In this document: piece after piece, positions 6,827 to 15,270 of the stretch
Layout: every line of letters begins with the position of its first letter
Position numbering within the stretch: position 1 is the first letter of the stretch
From: Oceanospirillaceae bacterium
GTDB lineage: Bacteria > Pseudomonadota > Gammaproteobacteria > Pseudomonadales > Balneatricaceae
Assembly (NCBI GenBank): GCA_003523085.1
Contig: DPHD01000077.1
Location: 11,631 to 70,629, forward strand
Reading direction: 5' to 3'
DNA: 58,999 nt
The notes under the pieces: generated by a model
Seen by the model: the letters and a program-made list of their open reading frames with translations, nothing else
Told to the model about the DNA's origin: nothing
Databases searched by the model: none
Translations under genes and position numbers: made by a program

Positions 6827-9534
6827 TATTTAGCTCCGTTAAAATCGAGATTTTCAACCACATTTTTTTGCCCAAACTTGGGTTTAAATACCATAATCAA
6901 TGCAGGGAAGAAGAGTAAATCGCACAACAGGGCGACAAAAATGGCCAACGAACCAAAGGCACCGACCTTGGCAAGCCCTAGATAATTACTAAAGCTCAAC
7001 ATAAAGAAGCCACAACCCAAGACAAGGCTAGTGAAGGTGACCGCTTGACCCACTTCTTTGATGGTATCCACCAGCGCCATACGCATGTCGCTGTGTTTGG
7101 CCAGGGCCATACGATAATGGGTGATAAAGTGAATGGTGTCGTCTACGGCAATACCAATAATCAATGGCGCGATCATCAATGTGTCCGTATCCAAGGGCAC
7201 ATCTAACAGACCCATTAAACCAAAAGCCAAGGTGGCGGGAATCATATTAGGAATAATAGACATCAGCCCTGCCTGTACAGAACCCAAAGTAAGTACTAAC
7301 AAACCCGAGATGATAATCATGGCTAAGGCCAAACTCTTAAACTGGTTATTACTCATATCATCCATAAGCCGCATCATCATGGCTAGGGTGCCGGTCACAT
7401 GGACATCCATGTCAGGGTAGCGGTCTTCTAAGTGCGCAAAAGCCTGTTGGATATCTAGCTGAATAAGCTCAAAAAACTCCGCGTATTCGCTCGACCCAGC
7501 ATTGCGTAATTGCACACTAATATGACTTTGGCTGTAATCGTCATTCACTAACGCCCGCCTTTCTTCGGGGTTGGAGCTATTAAACAAATACAACAACTGC
7601 GACACGGCCAAGTTGTCATTTGGGATAGTACGGTAATAGTCACTGCCATCTTGCATAATGGCATGGGTGTCTTTCACCAAATCTGCAAGGGAGTTGGTGC
7701 GGATAATATACTCGCCGTATTTGGCTTCAATGTGCCGTTGCAACTGATCCATGGTTTGTAATACGTCAGCCTGCATCAACGCGTCGGAGGCTTGCATATC
7801 CACCAATATTTCTAAGTTACCGGTGCCCATCATGTGCTCATCGACTACCGTATAAGCGGTGCGTAAGGGTGTACCTTCCCGATACAGCTCAGCAATATTG
7901 GAGTCAATACGCACTTGCGAAGCACCGTACAAACACACAATAAACAGCCCCACGAAGGCGAAGTTAACCGCGTGCTTAAACCGCTGCACAAAGGCTGGGA
8001 TACGATCCAACACGCCTTGCAACCAAATGCCGCTGAGCAACCAAGCCAAACCGCTGCGTCGTAAGAGATAACGCACCGGCCACAGAATTAACCAAATAAC
8101 CCTTAATAGCATTTTGAACGGCCACGCTAAGTATGATAACCAAAGGCGCCAGCCCATTTTTGTGGTGTGTACTTTAACCGCCGGCATGGGGTGCCATACG
8201 TCCATCAGTGCGGGTAATAAGAAGATGGTGTATACAAAGGCTAAAAAAACGCCGGCCGCGGAAGAGATACCAAAAATAACAAACTGTGTCATGCCGGTAA
8301 TGGTTAACGCCCCCATACCTGCCATGGTGGTAATGGTGGTGAGTAATATGGGCAATCCAGTTTTACCATAAGCTTTAGACAGAGCCAGCTCGTGATCGTG
8401 GCCTTCTCTTCGAAAATACACATAACTACTCATAACGTGTACACAGTCAGCCACACCTACTGCCACGATGAGCATCACCGTTAAACTAATGAGAGTGCTT
8501 GATTCAATACCTAACCAACCAAAAGTACCCACCACAAACAGAGCGCTAATACCAATAGCCACCTGGGGCCAAATCACCGCGCTAGCAGAATGGAACAAGG
8601 TCCACAATAATACGTTGATCACCAACACCATGCCTAATAGCAACATGCCCGCTTGTTTCATGTCATCGACTGCTAACTCCACCATGGACGCGTTACCTAT
8701 GGGGTAGAAGTTAAATTGGTCAATGTACTCGGGTTGTTTGTAAAGACTACTCACGGCATCCATGAAGGTGAGATACAGGCCAGAATCCATGTCTTCAAAA
8801 CGCACATCTGCTTGAGTGGCATTAGCATCAAAGCTGGTAGACAGGTCGTCTCCAAAGTCCTCATCTAGCTCCAGGTCGTCGCTACCCATGAGGTCATCGC
8901 TGGCCACCTCTAAGCTACTAGACAAGGGCACAGCACCAAAATCGGTGGTCACCATGATGGCGCCATAGCGATGGTTTTTAGAGAATAAGAATAACGGCAA
9001 GTTACTTTGTGCCATCGCCACCGCTTTAACAGCGTCGGCTTCGGCGCCTTGCATGGCAAGGTTTTGGATTAATTTTGGAGAGCTTAAGGTATCCCCTTGA
9101 TTGACTTGAATGCGCACGTTGGTAATGGATTGCACGCGTTTAATGTGGTCTAACTTATTAACCATTTCATCGGTCAAACCAGCCGCATCTAGGGTGCCTT
9201 GAGGAATATCCTGCCAATGGGCAAGGTTACGCGTGAGCTGGTCGACTAAACGTAAGGAGGTGGGTGAAAATACATCGCCGTCTTTGGCTTCGTAAACAAT
9301 AAATAAACCATCGTCACTGCCAAATTGATTACGAAAATCATCTAGCGATTGCACCACCGGATCGTCTTCACTAAACCAAGAGTCCAAGGTCACATCCACC
9401 ACAAACTTGGTGCTACCGACGGCCATAAAAATGGTACTGGCTAGCGCAATAGCAATGATACGCCAACGCCACGGGCGCATGCGGTCTGGGAGAAGTTCAA
9501 AGTAGTTACTAATGGCTAACAGCAGGCTTTTCAC
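6826..9534 (-). CDS. RND superfamily (MMPL-type) exporter
   Basis: The GTG at 9534 gives 902 residues. It is chosen because AAGGAG lies 7 nt upstream; an open extension to 9627 lacks such a site. Two similar halves each have a first membrane helix, a large periplasmic loop and a bundle of about five helices, as in COG1033 and HpnN-type exporters. The second-half helix block includes a GIAVDDTIHFITHYR motif with the membrane aspartates typical of proton-driven RND pumps, and the first half has VAVGVADCVHVMSSY. The coupled LolA-like and barrel genes suggest export of a lipidic or hydrophobic molecule to the outer membrane; the cargo is unknown. Confidence 0.88.
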   Translation of the reverse strand: MKSLLLAISNYFELLPDRMRPWRWRIIAIALASTIFMAVGSTKFVVDVTLDSWFSEDDPVVQSLDDFRNQFGSDDGLFIVYEAKDGDVFSPTSLRLVDQLTRNLAHWQDIPQGTLDAAGLTDEMVNKLDHIKRVQSITNVRIQVNQGDTLSSPKLIQNLAMQGAEADAVKAVAMAQSNLPLFLFSKNHRYGAIMVTTDFGAVPLSSSLEVASDDLMGSDDLELDEDFGDDLSTSFDANATQADVRFEDMDSGLYLTFMDAVSSLYKQPEYIDQFNFYPIGNASMVELAVDDMKQAGMLLLGMVLVINVLLWTLFHSASAVIWPQVAIGISALFVVGTFGWLGIESSTLISLTVMLIVAVGVADCVHVMSSYVYFRREGHDHELALSKAYGKTGLPILLTTITTMAGMGALTITGMTQFVIFGISSAAGVFLAFVYTIFLLPALMDVWHPMPAVKVHTTKMGWRLWLSYLAWPFKMLLRVIWLILWPVRYLLRRSGLAWLLSGIWLQGVLDRIPAFVQRFKHAVNFAFVGLFIVCLYGASQVRIDSNIAELYREGTPLRTAYTVVDEHMMGTGNLEILVDMQASDALMQADVLQTMDQLQRHIEAKYGEYIIRTNSLADLVKDTHAIMQDGSDYYRTIPNDNLAVSQLLYLFNSSNPEERRALVNDDYSQSHISVQLRNAGSSEYAEFFELIQLDIQQAFAHLEDRYPDMDVHVTGTLAMMMRLMDDMSNNQFKSLALAMIIISGLLVLTLGSVQAGLMSIIPNMIPATLAFGLMGLLDVPLDTDTLMIAPLIIGIAVDDTIHFITHYRMALAKHSDMRMALVDTIKEVGQAVTFTSLVLGCGFFMLSFSNYLGLAKVGAFGSLAIFVALLCDLLFFPALIMVFKPKFGQKNVVENLDFNGAK

Positions 9535-9562
9535 ATACGGCTCCTTGCAAGGTGAGAACCAC

Positions 9563-9591
9563 AGTATAAATTTTACCCCGATTGGGTACAA
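9563..9591 (-). promoter_or_regulatory. Putative sigma-70 promoter of the RND/LolA-like/barrel operon
   Basis: Read on the minus strand, TTGTAC (9591-9586), a 17-bp spacer and TATACT (9568-9563) precede the GTG start at 9534. The -10 matches the consensus at five of six positions; the -35 is weak. Confidence 0.45.
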
Positions 9592-9615
9592 GGTAGTAAA
9601 TGATGCCGTAGATAC

Positions 9616-9642
9616 AAAAAAGCCCACAAAAATGTGGGCTTT
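9616..9642 (-). terminator. Rho-independent terminator of the 72-residue membrane protein gene
   Basis: On the minus strand, AAAGCCCACA, a four-base loop and TGTGGGCTTT form a perfect 10-bp stem that runs into a T tract. It lies about 22 bp after the stop codon at 9664 and separates the small gene from the RND operon promoter. Confidence 0.88.
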
Positions 9643-9663
9643 AGGAGAACTAACAGTTCTACA

Positions 9664-9882
9664 TTAGCGGTTGAATATCGCGTAGATCACGGCGATGGAG
9701 GCTAAGCCTACCAATCCTTCGCTGCCTAATGTACCGACAATACTGAGAACATTCTCAACAACGCCGACACCTACAAATGCTACATTAGCACCAAAAATCA
9801 CTTCTAAAACAATAGCTAGAGCAATAAGCGCCATGCCAGCTTCGGTTAGTTTTTTAATAGTACCTACGATATTATCAATCAT
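9664..9882 (-). CDS. Small two-helix membrane protein, function unknown
   Basis: A 72-residue, very hydrophobic protein: about 14 amphipathic residues, one membrane segment near 16-39 (MALIALAIVLEVIFGANVAFVG) and a second near 46-70 ending in NR. I do not recognise a family with confidence; it has the feel of a pilin-like or channel-like miniprotein. Translation starts at ATG 9882 with GAGG at 7-nt spacing. The gene forms its own unit, with a good promoter, a 5' leader containing a hairpin and an A-rich stretch, and a strong terminator. This suggests abundant, possibly RNA-level regulated expression. The architecture argues that the ORF is real. Confidence 0.75.
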   Translation of the reverse strand: MIDNIVGTIKKLTEAGMALIALAIVLEVIFGANVAFVGVGVVENVLSIVGTLGSEGLVGLASIAVIYAIFNR

Positions 9883-9901
9883 GGTTATGCCTCATAAGAG
9901 T

Positions 9902-9945
9902 TTGTTATTATTATTTAGGCCATGCCAAGCATTGGCTCAATGGCC
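9902..9945 (-). promoter_or_regulatory. 5' leader: stem-loop plus A-rich Hfq/Crc-like motif
   Basis: Plus-strand 9918-9945 forms a near-perfect hairpin: outer arms GGCCAT/ATGGCC and inner arms GCCAA/TTGGC with a 3-nt loop and a 3-nt bulge. The predicted transcription start falls at its first base. Directly after it on the transcript comes a run of AAN triplets (AATAATAATAACAA, 9915-9902), then the ribosome site. Such runs match the AAnAAnAA motif bound by Hfq with Crc in pseudomonads. Binding is inference. Confidence 0.5.
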
Positions 9946-9951
9946 TCCGAC

Positions 9952-9979
9952 ATCATATCAAGCTTCTGGCAATTAGCAA
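9952..9979 (-). promoter_or_regulatory. Putative sigma-70 promoter of the 72-residue membrane protein gene
   Basis: Minus strand: TTGCTA (9979-9974), a 16-bp spacer and TATGAT (9957-9952). The expected start point, near 9945, coincides with the first base of the leader hairpin. Confidence 0.5.
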
Positions 9980-10031
9980 ATTTAGGCCAAATCACCCCTG
10001 CAGAACTAGGCTTTTCAACTATGCTTTAGAC

Positions 10032-10298
10032 ATGCTAATACACAACTTAAGGTCGCTGAGCTTGGTGCTCGGCATTACACTTGGCATCGGCGCCTGTGCA
10101 ACGCCGTTTAGCGCAGAACAACCACAAAGTCCTCTGGCGGCCGATATTTATGCTCAGCTGGCCCTGGGATACATGCACAGCGGACACTTAGAACTAGCCC
10201 ATCAACGTTTGTTAATGGCGCTCGAGTTAGGCCCTAACCGGCCACTCACCCTGAAGGCCGCACAAGACTGGCAAAAGCAACAAACACCGCAACAGTAA
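10032..10298 (+). CDS. Small TPR-like lipoprotein
   Basis: 88 residues. A lipoprotein signal peptide ends in the lipobox-like GIGAC with the cysteine at residue 22. One tetratricopeptide-like repeat follows (residues about 37-72, IYAQLALGYMHSGHLELAHQ...). The repeat resembles the first TPR of the type IV pilus lipoprotein PilW/PilF, but the protein is far shorter, so it may be a relative or a remnant. The ribosome site is weak. It stands alone ahead of another lipoprotein gene. Confidence 0.65.
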   Translation: MLIHNLRSLSLVLGITLGIGACATPFSAEQPQSPLAADIYAQLALGYMHSGHLELAHQRLLMALELGPNRPLTLKAAQDWQKQQTPQQ

Positions 10299-10398
10299 TC
10301 GCATCAATAGCAGGCTTAAATGCTGAATTTCCAGCTTGCCTTGGTTATACTGGGGCCATTAGATATTTTTTGTTACCCCGTTGAAAGGACTTGCACCC

Positions 10399-10845
10399 AT
10401 GTTGAACCCGTCGATCAAAGCTATGAGCTTAATGCTAGGCCTTATTTTCGTGAGCGCCTGTAGCATGCCCGCAACCACAATCCCTACTTCAGGCGGACAA
10501 ACTCTGGCCGGAGACAGCCAGGTGGTGACTAACTCTTATGCAGACATTCCAATCGCAGCCAACGACGAGCTGGCAGTAGATAAATCATTGTTATTGAACA
10601 CTGGAGAGCAGTGGATTGGCCGAGCGGTGCTAAAGTCCAAGCAAGATACAGTGCAAGCATTTGAGTATTACATGACCAACATGCCGACCCACGGTTGGAT
10701 TAATATCACCAGCGTACAATCGGAAATTTCGGTATTAAGCTATGAAAAAGGCAGCCGGGTCGCCACCATACAGATTAAAAAGGGCACGCTACGTGGCAGC
10801 CAGATTTCGGTAACGGTCTCACCCCGTGATGCCCTAGCTCAGTAA
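10399..10845 (+). CDS. Putative lipoprotein, function unknown
   Basis: About 148 residues from the ATG at 10399, which has AAAGGA upstream at suitable spacing. A lipobox (FVSAC) gives a lipidated cysteine about 21 residues in. The mature domain (EQWIGRAVLKSKQDTVQAFEYYMTNMP...GWINITSV...SYEKGSRVATIQIKKG) looks like a small alpha/beta domain shared by uncharacterised gammaproteobacterial lipoproteins. A frame-compatible TTG at 10381 is a less likely start. It overlaps the convergent glpK gene by 7 bp. Confidence 0.72.
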   Translation: MLNPSIKAMSLMLGLIFVSACSMPATTIPTSGGQTLAGDSQVVTNSYADIPIAANDELAVDKSLLLNTGEQWIGRAVLKSKQDTVQAFEYYMTNMPTHGWINITSVQSEISVLSYEKGSRVATIQIKKGTLRGSQISVTVSPRDALAQ

Positions 10846-12323
10846 GTTACTCTGACCTTATCAATTGCCTGTAACCAACCTTGGTACAGGCCATCCCTCA
10901 TAGGTTTGTCCATGGTCGGGGTAAAGCGCTGATCACACTGCCACAACGCCGCAATTTGCTCTAACGAACTGTACACCTGCGCTTGCAGGCCCGCCAAATA
11001 AGCCACCCCAAGGGCGCTGCTCTCAACACAGTTAGGTCGTTCCACGTCGGCGTTGAGTATGTCAGCTAAGTGCGACAAAAACCAATCATTCACTACCATG
11101 CCACCGTCAACACGCAGCTGATCCAAACGTACACCGTCCTGTTGCATGGCTCTTTGAAGGTCCTTAGTTTGGTAACAAACCGACTGCACCCCTGCGCAGA
11201 CCATTTCTGCAATTCCTGTGTCGCGGGTTAAACCAAATACCGCGCCGCGGGCGTCTGGATCCCAATAAGGCGCGCCTAAACCGGTGAAGGCAGGTACCAT
11301 ATACACCCCATGGTCCGGTGCCACCGACTGAGCGAGCTCTTCCACTTCAGCGGCATGTTTTATTAGGTGCAAACCATCCCGTAACCATTGAATGGCGGCC
11401 CCTGCCACAAAAATGCTGCCTTCAATGGCGTACACGGGTTTGCCATTAAGCCGATAGGCCACAGTGGTCAGCAAACGACTGCTTGATGCCAAGGGTTTAT
11501 CGCCCGTATTGAGCATTAGGAAGCAGCCCGTGCCATAGGTGCTTTTGGCCATACCCGGCTCAAAACAAGCCTGCCCAAACAAAGCCGCTTGTTGATCGCC
11601 AGCCACGCCTTGAATAGGTAATGTATGGCCTAATACATAGTCCGACATATCACCAAAGTCAGCTGCACTGTCTTTGACTTGTGGCAGCATTTGAGCAGGA
11701 ATATTAAACAACTCCAGCAGCTGTGTATCCCAAACTTGGGTGTGAATGTTAAATAACATGGTGCGCGATGCGTTGGTGGCGTCGGTGGCGTGAATATTAC
11801 CTTGGCTTAAATGCCACATCAGGTAGCTATCTACGGTACCAAACAATAACTGCCCTTGCTCTGCACGTGCTCGGCTACCCTGCACGTTATCCAAAATCCA
11901 ACTAATTTTAGTGGCAGAAAAATACGGGTCAAGCAGCAACCCTGTCTTCTCTGTGATGGCCGCTTCGTGGCCCGCCAATTTAAGTTGATGACACGAATCG
12001 GCGGTGCGCCGGTCTTGCCATACTATGGCAGGGTAAATGGCCTCGCCGGTGTGTTTGTCCCACACTAGGGTGGTTTCACGCTGGTTGGTAATGCCCACGC
12101 AGGTGATTTGCTGGGCGCTTAGTCCGCTTGCTTGTAACGCTTGGCGACAGGCTTTGATCACCGTGTCTAGAAGGTCTTGTGGTTGGTGTTCTACCCAACC
12201 ATTATTTGGGAAGTATTGTTGAAACTCATATTGGGCCCTGCTCACCACACTACCGTTACTGGCGAAAATAATGCACCGAGAGCTAGTTGTACCTTGGTCA
12301 ATGGTGAGGATGTATTGGGTCAT
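10839..12323 (-). CDS. glpK: Glycerol kinase
   Basis: 494 residues, full length for GlpK. The FGGY-kinase signature is clear: N-terminal ILTIDQGTTSSRCIIF, NQRETTLVWD, the FTGLGAPYWDPDARG region and the ADP-binding VDGGMVVNDWFLSHLADI. It phosphorylates glycerol to sn-glycerol 3-phosphate in the cytoplasm. No glpF, glpD or glpR is adjacent, so it is not in a classical glp operon. It lies 21 bp after ubiD on the same strand and could be co-transcribed with it. Confidence 0.97.
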   Translation of the reverse strand: MTQYILTIDQGTTSSRCIIFASNGSVVSRAQYEFQQYFPNNGWVEHQPQDLLDTVIKACRQALQASGLSAQQITCVGITNQRETTLVWDKHTGEAIYPAIVWQDRRTADSCHQLKLAGHEAAITEKTGLLLDPYFSATKISWILDNVQGSRARAEQGQLLFGTVDSYLMWHLSQGNIHATDATNASRTMLFNIHTQVWDTQLLELFNIPAQMLPQVKDSAADFGDMSDYVLGHTLPIQGVAGDQQAALFGQACFEPGMAKSTYGTGCFLMLNTGDKPLASSSRLLTTVAYRLNGKPVYAIEGSIFVAGAAIQWLRDGLHLIKHAAEVEELAQSVAPDHGVYMVPAFTGLGAPYWDPDARGAVFGLTRDTGIAEMVCAGVQSVCYQTKDLQRAMQQDGVRLDQLRVDGGMVVNDWFLSHLADILNADVERPNCVESSALGVAYLAGLQAQVYSSLEQIAALWQCDQRFTPTMDKPMRDGLYQGWLQAIDKVRVTY

Positions 12324-12344
12324 GGCCTACTCCCTGGTGGTGGT

Positions 12345-13826
12345 CTACTGGTCGGACATGATCCCTAGTTCATCCCAAAGTTCGTCGACGCGCTGCTTAA
12401 CCGATGCGTCCATAGTAATGGTACGGCCCCATTCGCGGGTGGTTTCACCTTCCCACTTGTGGGTCGCATCCATACCCATTTTAGAACCTAAACCCGACAC
12501 AGGTGAGGCAAAATCAAGGTAATCTATGGGCGTATTTTCGACCAACAAGGTATCTCTTGCGGGATCCATACGCGTAGTCATGGCCCAAATAACGTCTTTC
12601 CAATCCCGGGCATTAACGTCGTCGTCGGTGACGATGACAAACTTGGTGTACATAAATTGGCGCAAAAAGGACCAAACCCCCATCATCACGCGCTTGGCAT
12701 GACCCGGGTACTGTTTTTTCATGGTCACTACGGCCATCCGATAAGAACACCCTTCTGGCGGCAGGTAGAAATCGGTAATTTCTGGAAACTGTTTTTGTAA
12801 CAAAGGTACAAACACTTCGTTTAATGCCACACCTAACACCGCAGGTTCGTCGGGCGGGCGACCGGTATAGGTGCTGTGGTAAATCGGGTCTTTACGATGC
12901 GTGATACGGGTGACGGTGAACACAGGGAAACTGTCGACTTCGTTGTAATAGCCGGTGTGATCGCCAAATGGGCCTTCGTCTGCCATATCATCAGGGGTGA
13001 TATGACCTTCCAAAATATATTCTGCACTGGCGGGCACTTGTAAATCATTGGTTAAACAGGTCGCCACCTCGGTTTTGCTGCCACGTAATAACCCCGCAAA
13101 GGCATATTCGCTTAAACTATCGGGCACTGGGGTGACGGCGGCCAAAATGGTGGCAGGGTCTGCCCCTAACGCCACAGCCACTGGGAAATTTTCTCCAGGG
13201 TGGGCTATTTTCCAATCACGAAAATCTAGCGCACCACCACGATGGGACAACCAGCGCATGATTAAGCGATTTTTACCAATCACTTGCTGACGGTAAATAC
13301 CTAAATTCTGTCGTTGTTTGTTAGGCCCACGGGTAATCACTAAAGGCCATGTAATCAGCGGCGCCGCATCTTCGGGCCAGCAGGTTTGAATCGGCAATTT
13401 TGAAAGGTCAACTTCATCATCAGTCATCACGTATTGTTGGCACGGTGGTTTGCTAATGAGTTTGGGGGCCATGTTGAGCACTTGTTTGTAAAGTGGCAAC
13501 TTGCCTAAGGCATCTTTAAATCCTTTAGGCGGCTCAGGTTCTTTTAACGAGGCCAACAAATGCCCGATGTCGCGTAGGCTAGCTACACTGTCGGCACCCA
13601 TACCAAGGGCCACCCGTTTAGGCGTACCAAACAAGTTAGCCAATACGGGGGTATCGTAGCCTTTGGGGTTTTCAAATAATAATGCAGGGCCTTCTGCGCG
13701 CAAGGTGCGGTCGCAAATTTCGGTCATTTCGAGGTGGGGATCCACCTCGGTGGTAATGCGTTTAAGCTCGCCTTGCTGTTCTAAGCTGGCAATAAAATCG
13801 CGTAGGTCTTTATATTTCATAGTCAT
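12345..13826 (-). CDS. ubiD: UbiD prenylated-FMN-dependent decarboxylase (3-octaprenyl-4-hydroxybenzoate decarboxylase)
   Basis: 493 residues, matching the usual length. It begins MKYKDLRDFIASLEQQGELKRI from its third residue, and contains the conserved YHSTYTGRPPDEPAVLG and EGPFGDHTGYY segments. It decarboxylates the aromatic ubiquinone precursor using prenylated FMN made by UbiX, which is not in this window. It lies downstream of rho, as in Pseudomonas, separated by 34 bp. Confidence 0.97.
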   Translation of the reverse strand: MTMKYKDLRDFIASLEQQGELKRITTEVDPHLEMTEICDRTLRAEGPALLFENPKGYDTPVLANLFGTPKRVALGMGADSVASLRDIGHLLASLKEPEPPKGFKDALGKLPLYKQVLNMAPKLISKPPCQQYVMTDDEVDLSKLPIQTCWPEDAAPLITWPLVITRGPNKQRQNLGIYRQQVIGKNRLIMRWLSHRGGALDFRDWKIAHPGENFPVAVALGADPATILAAVTPVPDSLSEYAFAGLLRGSKTEVATCLTNDLQVPASAEYILEGHITPDDMADEGPFGDHTGYYNEVDSFPVFTVTRITHRKDPIYHSTYTGRPPDEPAVLGVALNEVFVPLLQKQFPEITDFYLPPEGCSYRMAVVTMKKQYPGHAKRVMMGVWSFLRQFMYTKFVIVTDDDVNARDWKDVIWAMTTRMDPARDTLLVENTPIDYLDFASPVSGLGSKMGMDATHKWEGETTREWGRTITMDASVKQRVDELWDELGIMSDQ

Positions 13827-13860
13827 AACCTACGCGGTCTCGCTGCTTATTGGGTGCCGT

Positions 13861-15120
13861 TTATTTACGCTTCATCGACATGAAGAATTCTTCATTGGTT
13901 TTGGAGCCTTTGAGCTTGTCTAATAAGAACTCAGTCGCTTGACCATCTTCCATTGGATCCAACAGCTTGCGCAAAATCCACATGCGCTGCAATTCGTCTT
14001 CTCGGGTCAATAATTCTTCGCGACGGGTAGATGATTTACGAATATTAATGGCAGGGAATACCCGGCGCTCGGCGATCTTACGATCCAAATGCACCTCTGA
14101 GTTACCTGTACCTTTAAATTCTTCAAAGATCACTTCGTCCATCTTGGAGCCGGTTTCAGTTAACGCAGTGGCGATAATAGTTAAGCTACCCCCTTCTTCT
14201 ATGTTACGGGCGGCACCAAAGAAACGTTTAGGACGTTCTAACGCGTGGGCGTCCACACCACCGGTCAATACTTTGCCAGAAGACGGCACAACCGTGTTGT
14301 AGGCACGCGCTAAACGCGTGATTGAGTCGAGTAAAATCACCACGTCTTTTTTATGTTCAACTAAGCGCTTAGCTTTTTCTACTACCATTTCTGCCACTTG
14401 CACGTGACGTGATGGTGGTTCGTCGAAGGTACTGGCTACCACTTCGCCACGCACTGAACGTTTCATGTCCGTCACTTCTTCTGGACGCTCATCGATGAGC
14501 AGTACAATCAAGTGACAGTCTGGGTTATTACGGGTAATCGAATGGGCAATGTTTTGTAACATCAAGGTCTTACCGGCTTTTGGCGGCGACACAATTAGGG
14601 CCCGTTGGCCTTTACCCATGGGCGCGGTTAAATCAATAACACGGGCCGTTAAGTCTTCACTAGAACCGTTGCCCAACTCCATAGTCAAACGCTGTTGAGG
14701 AAATAGCGGGGTAAGGTTTTCGAACAATACTTTATGTTTAGCCTGTTCTGGTGGACCAAAGTTAATGCTGCTGACCTTAAGTAGGGCAAAATAGCGTTCG
14801 CCATCTTTAGGTGGGCGAATTTTGCCATCGATGCTGTCACCTGTGCGCAGGCTAAAACGACGAATTTGGCTTGGCGATACGTAAATGTCATCGGGCCCTG
14901 CTAAATAAGAAGCATCCGCTGAGCGCAAGAAACCGAAGCCATCTTGCAAGATTTCCAATACGCCTTGGCCGAAGATGTCTTCGCCGCTTTTGGCGTGCCG
15001 TTTAAGAATACTAAAAATACATTCTTGTTTACGAGAGCGAGCCACGTTGTCGAGACCCATGCCTTTGGCAATCTCAATAAGTTCGGGCATTGATTTTGTT
15101 TTTAATTCAGTCAGATTCAT
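13861..15120 (-). CDS. rho: Transcription termination factor Rho
   Basis: 419 residues, the standard size. The N-terminal RNA-binding region starts MNLTELKTKSMPELIEIAKGMG, the cold-shock-like domain follows, and the ATPase core has Walker A (SPPKAGKT) and Walker B (DVVILLDSITRLARAYN). It is an RNA-dependent hexameric helicase that ends transcription. No trxA lies upstream, unlike many relatives; hemY is the neighbour. The 150 bp before the start probably hold its promoter and an attenuating leader; only a poorly spaced TTGACA at the hemY end is visible. Confidence 0.98.
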   Translation of the reverse strand: MNLTELKTKSMPELIEIAKGMGLDNVARSRKQECIFSILKRHAKSGEDIFGQGVLEILQDGFGFLRSADASYLAGPDDIYVSPSQIRRFSLRTGDSIDGKIRPPKDGERYFALLKVSSINFGPPEQAKHKVLFENLTPLFPQQRLTMELGNGSSEDLTARVIDLTAPMGKGQRALIVSPPKAGKTLMLQNIAHSITRNNPDCHLIVLLIDERPEEVTDMKRSVRGEVVASTFDEPPSRHVQVAEMVVEKAKRLVEHKKDVVILLDSITRLARAYNTVVPSSGKVLTGGVDAHALERPKRFFGAARNIEEGGSLTIIATALTETGSKMDEVIFEEFKGTGNSEVHLDRKIAERRVFPAINIRKSSTRREELLTREDELQRMWILRKLLDPMEDGQATEFLLDKLKGSKTNEEFFMSMKRK

Positions 15121-15270
15121 AATAAGTAGAGGGGCGGCAGTGCGCCATGGGGATAAAAAAGATTATTGGAATAATTGGAGCTATGTAAGCCCATTCGCGC
15201 CCAGCTGGTGAGACAGAAGGTCTTACTGGAGTAACGACAGTCTGTATCAACGGGCAGCGAGTGTCAACGT

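Noticed and set aside
9535..9627. Longer N-terminus for the RND exporter
   Set aside because: The extension includes the promoter-like region and the ribosome site AAGGAG that serves the GTG at 9534.
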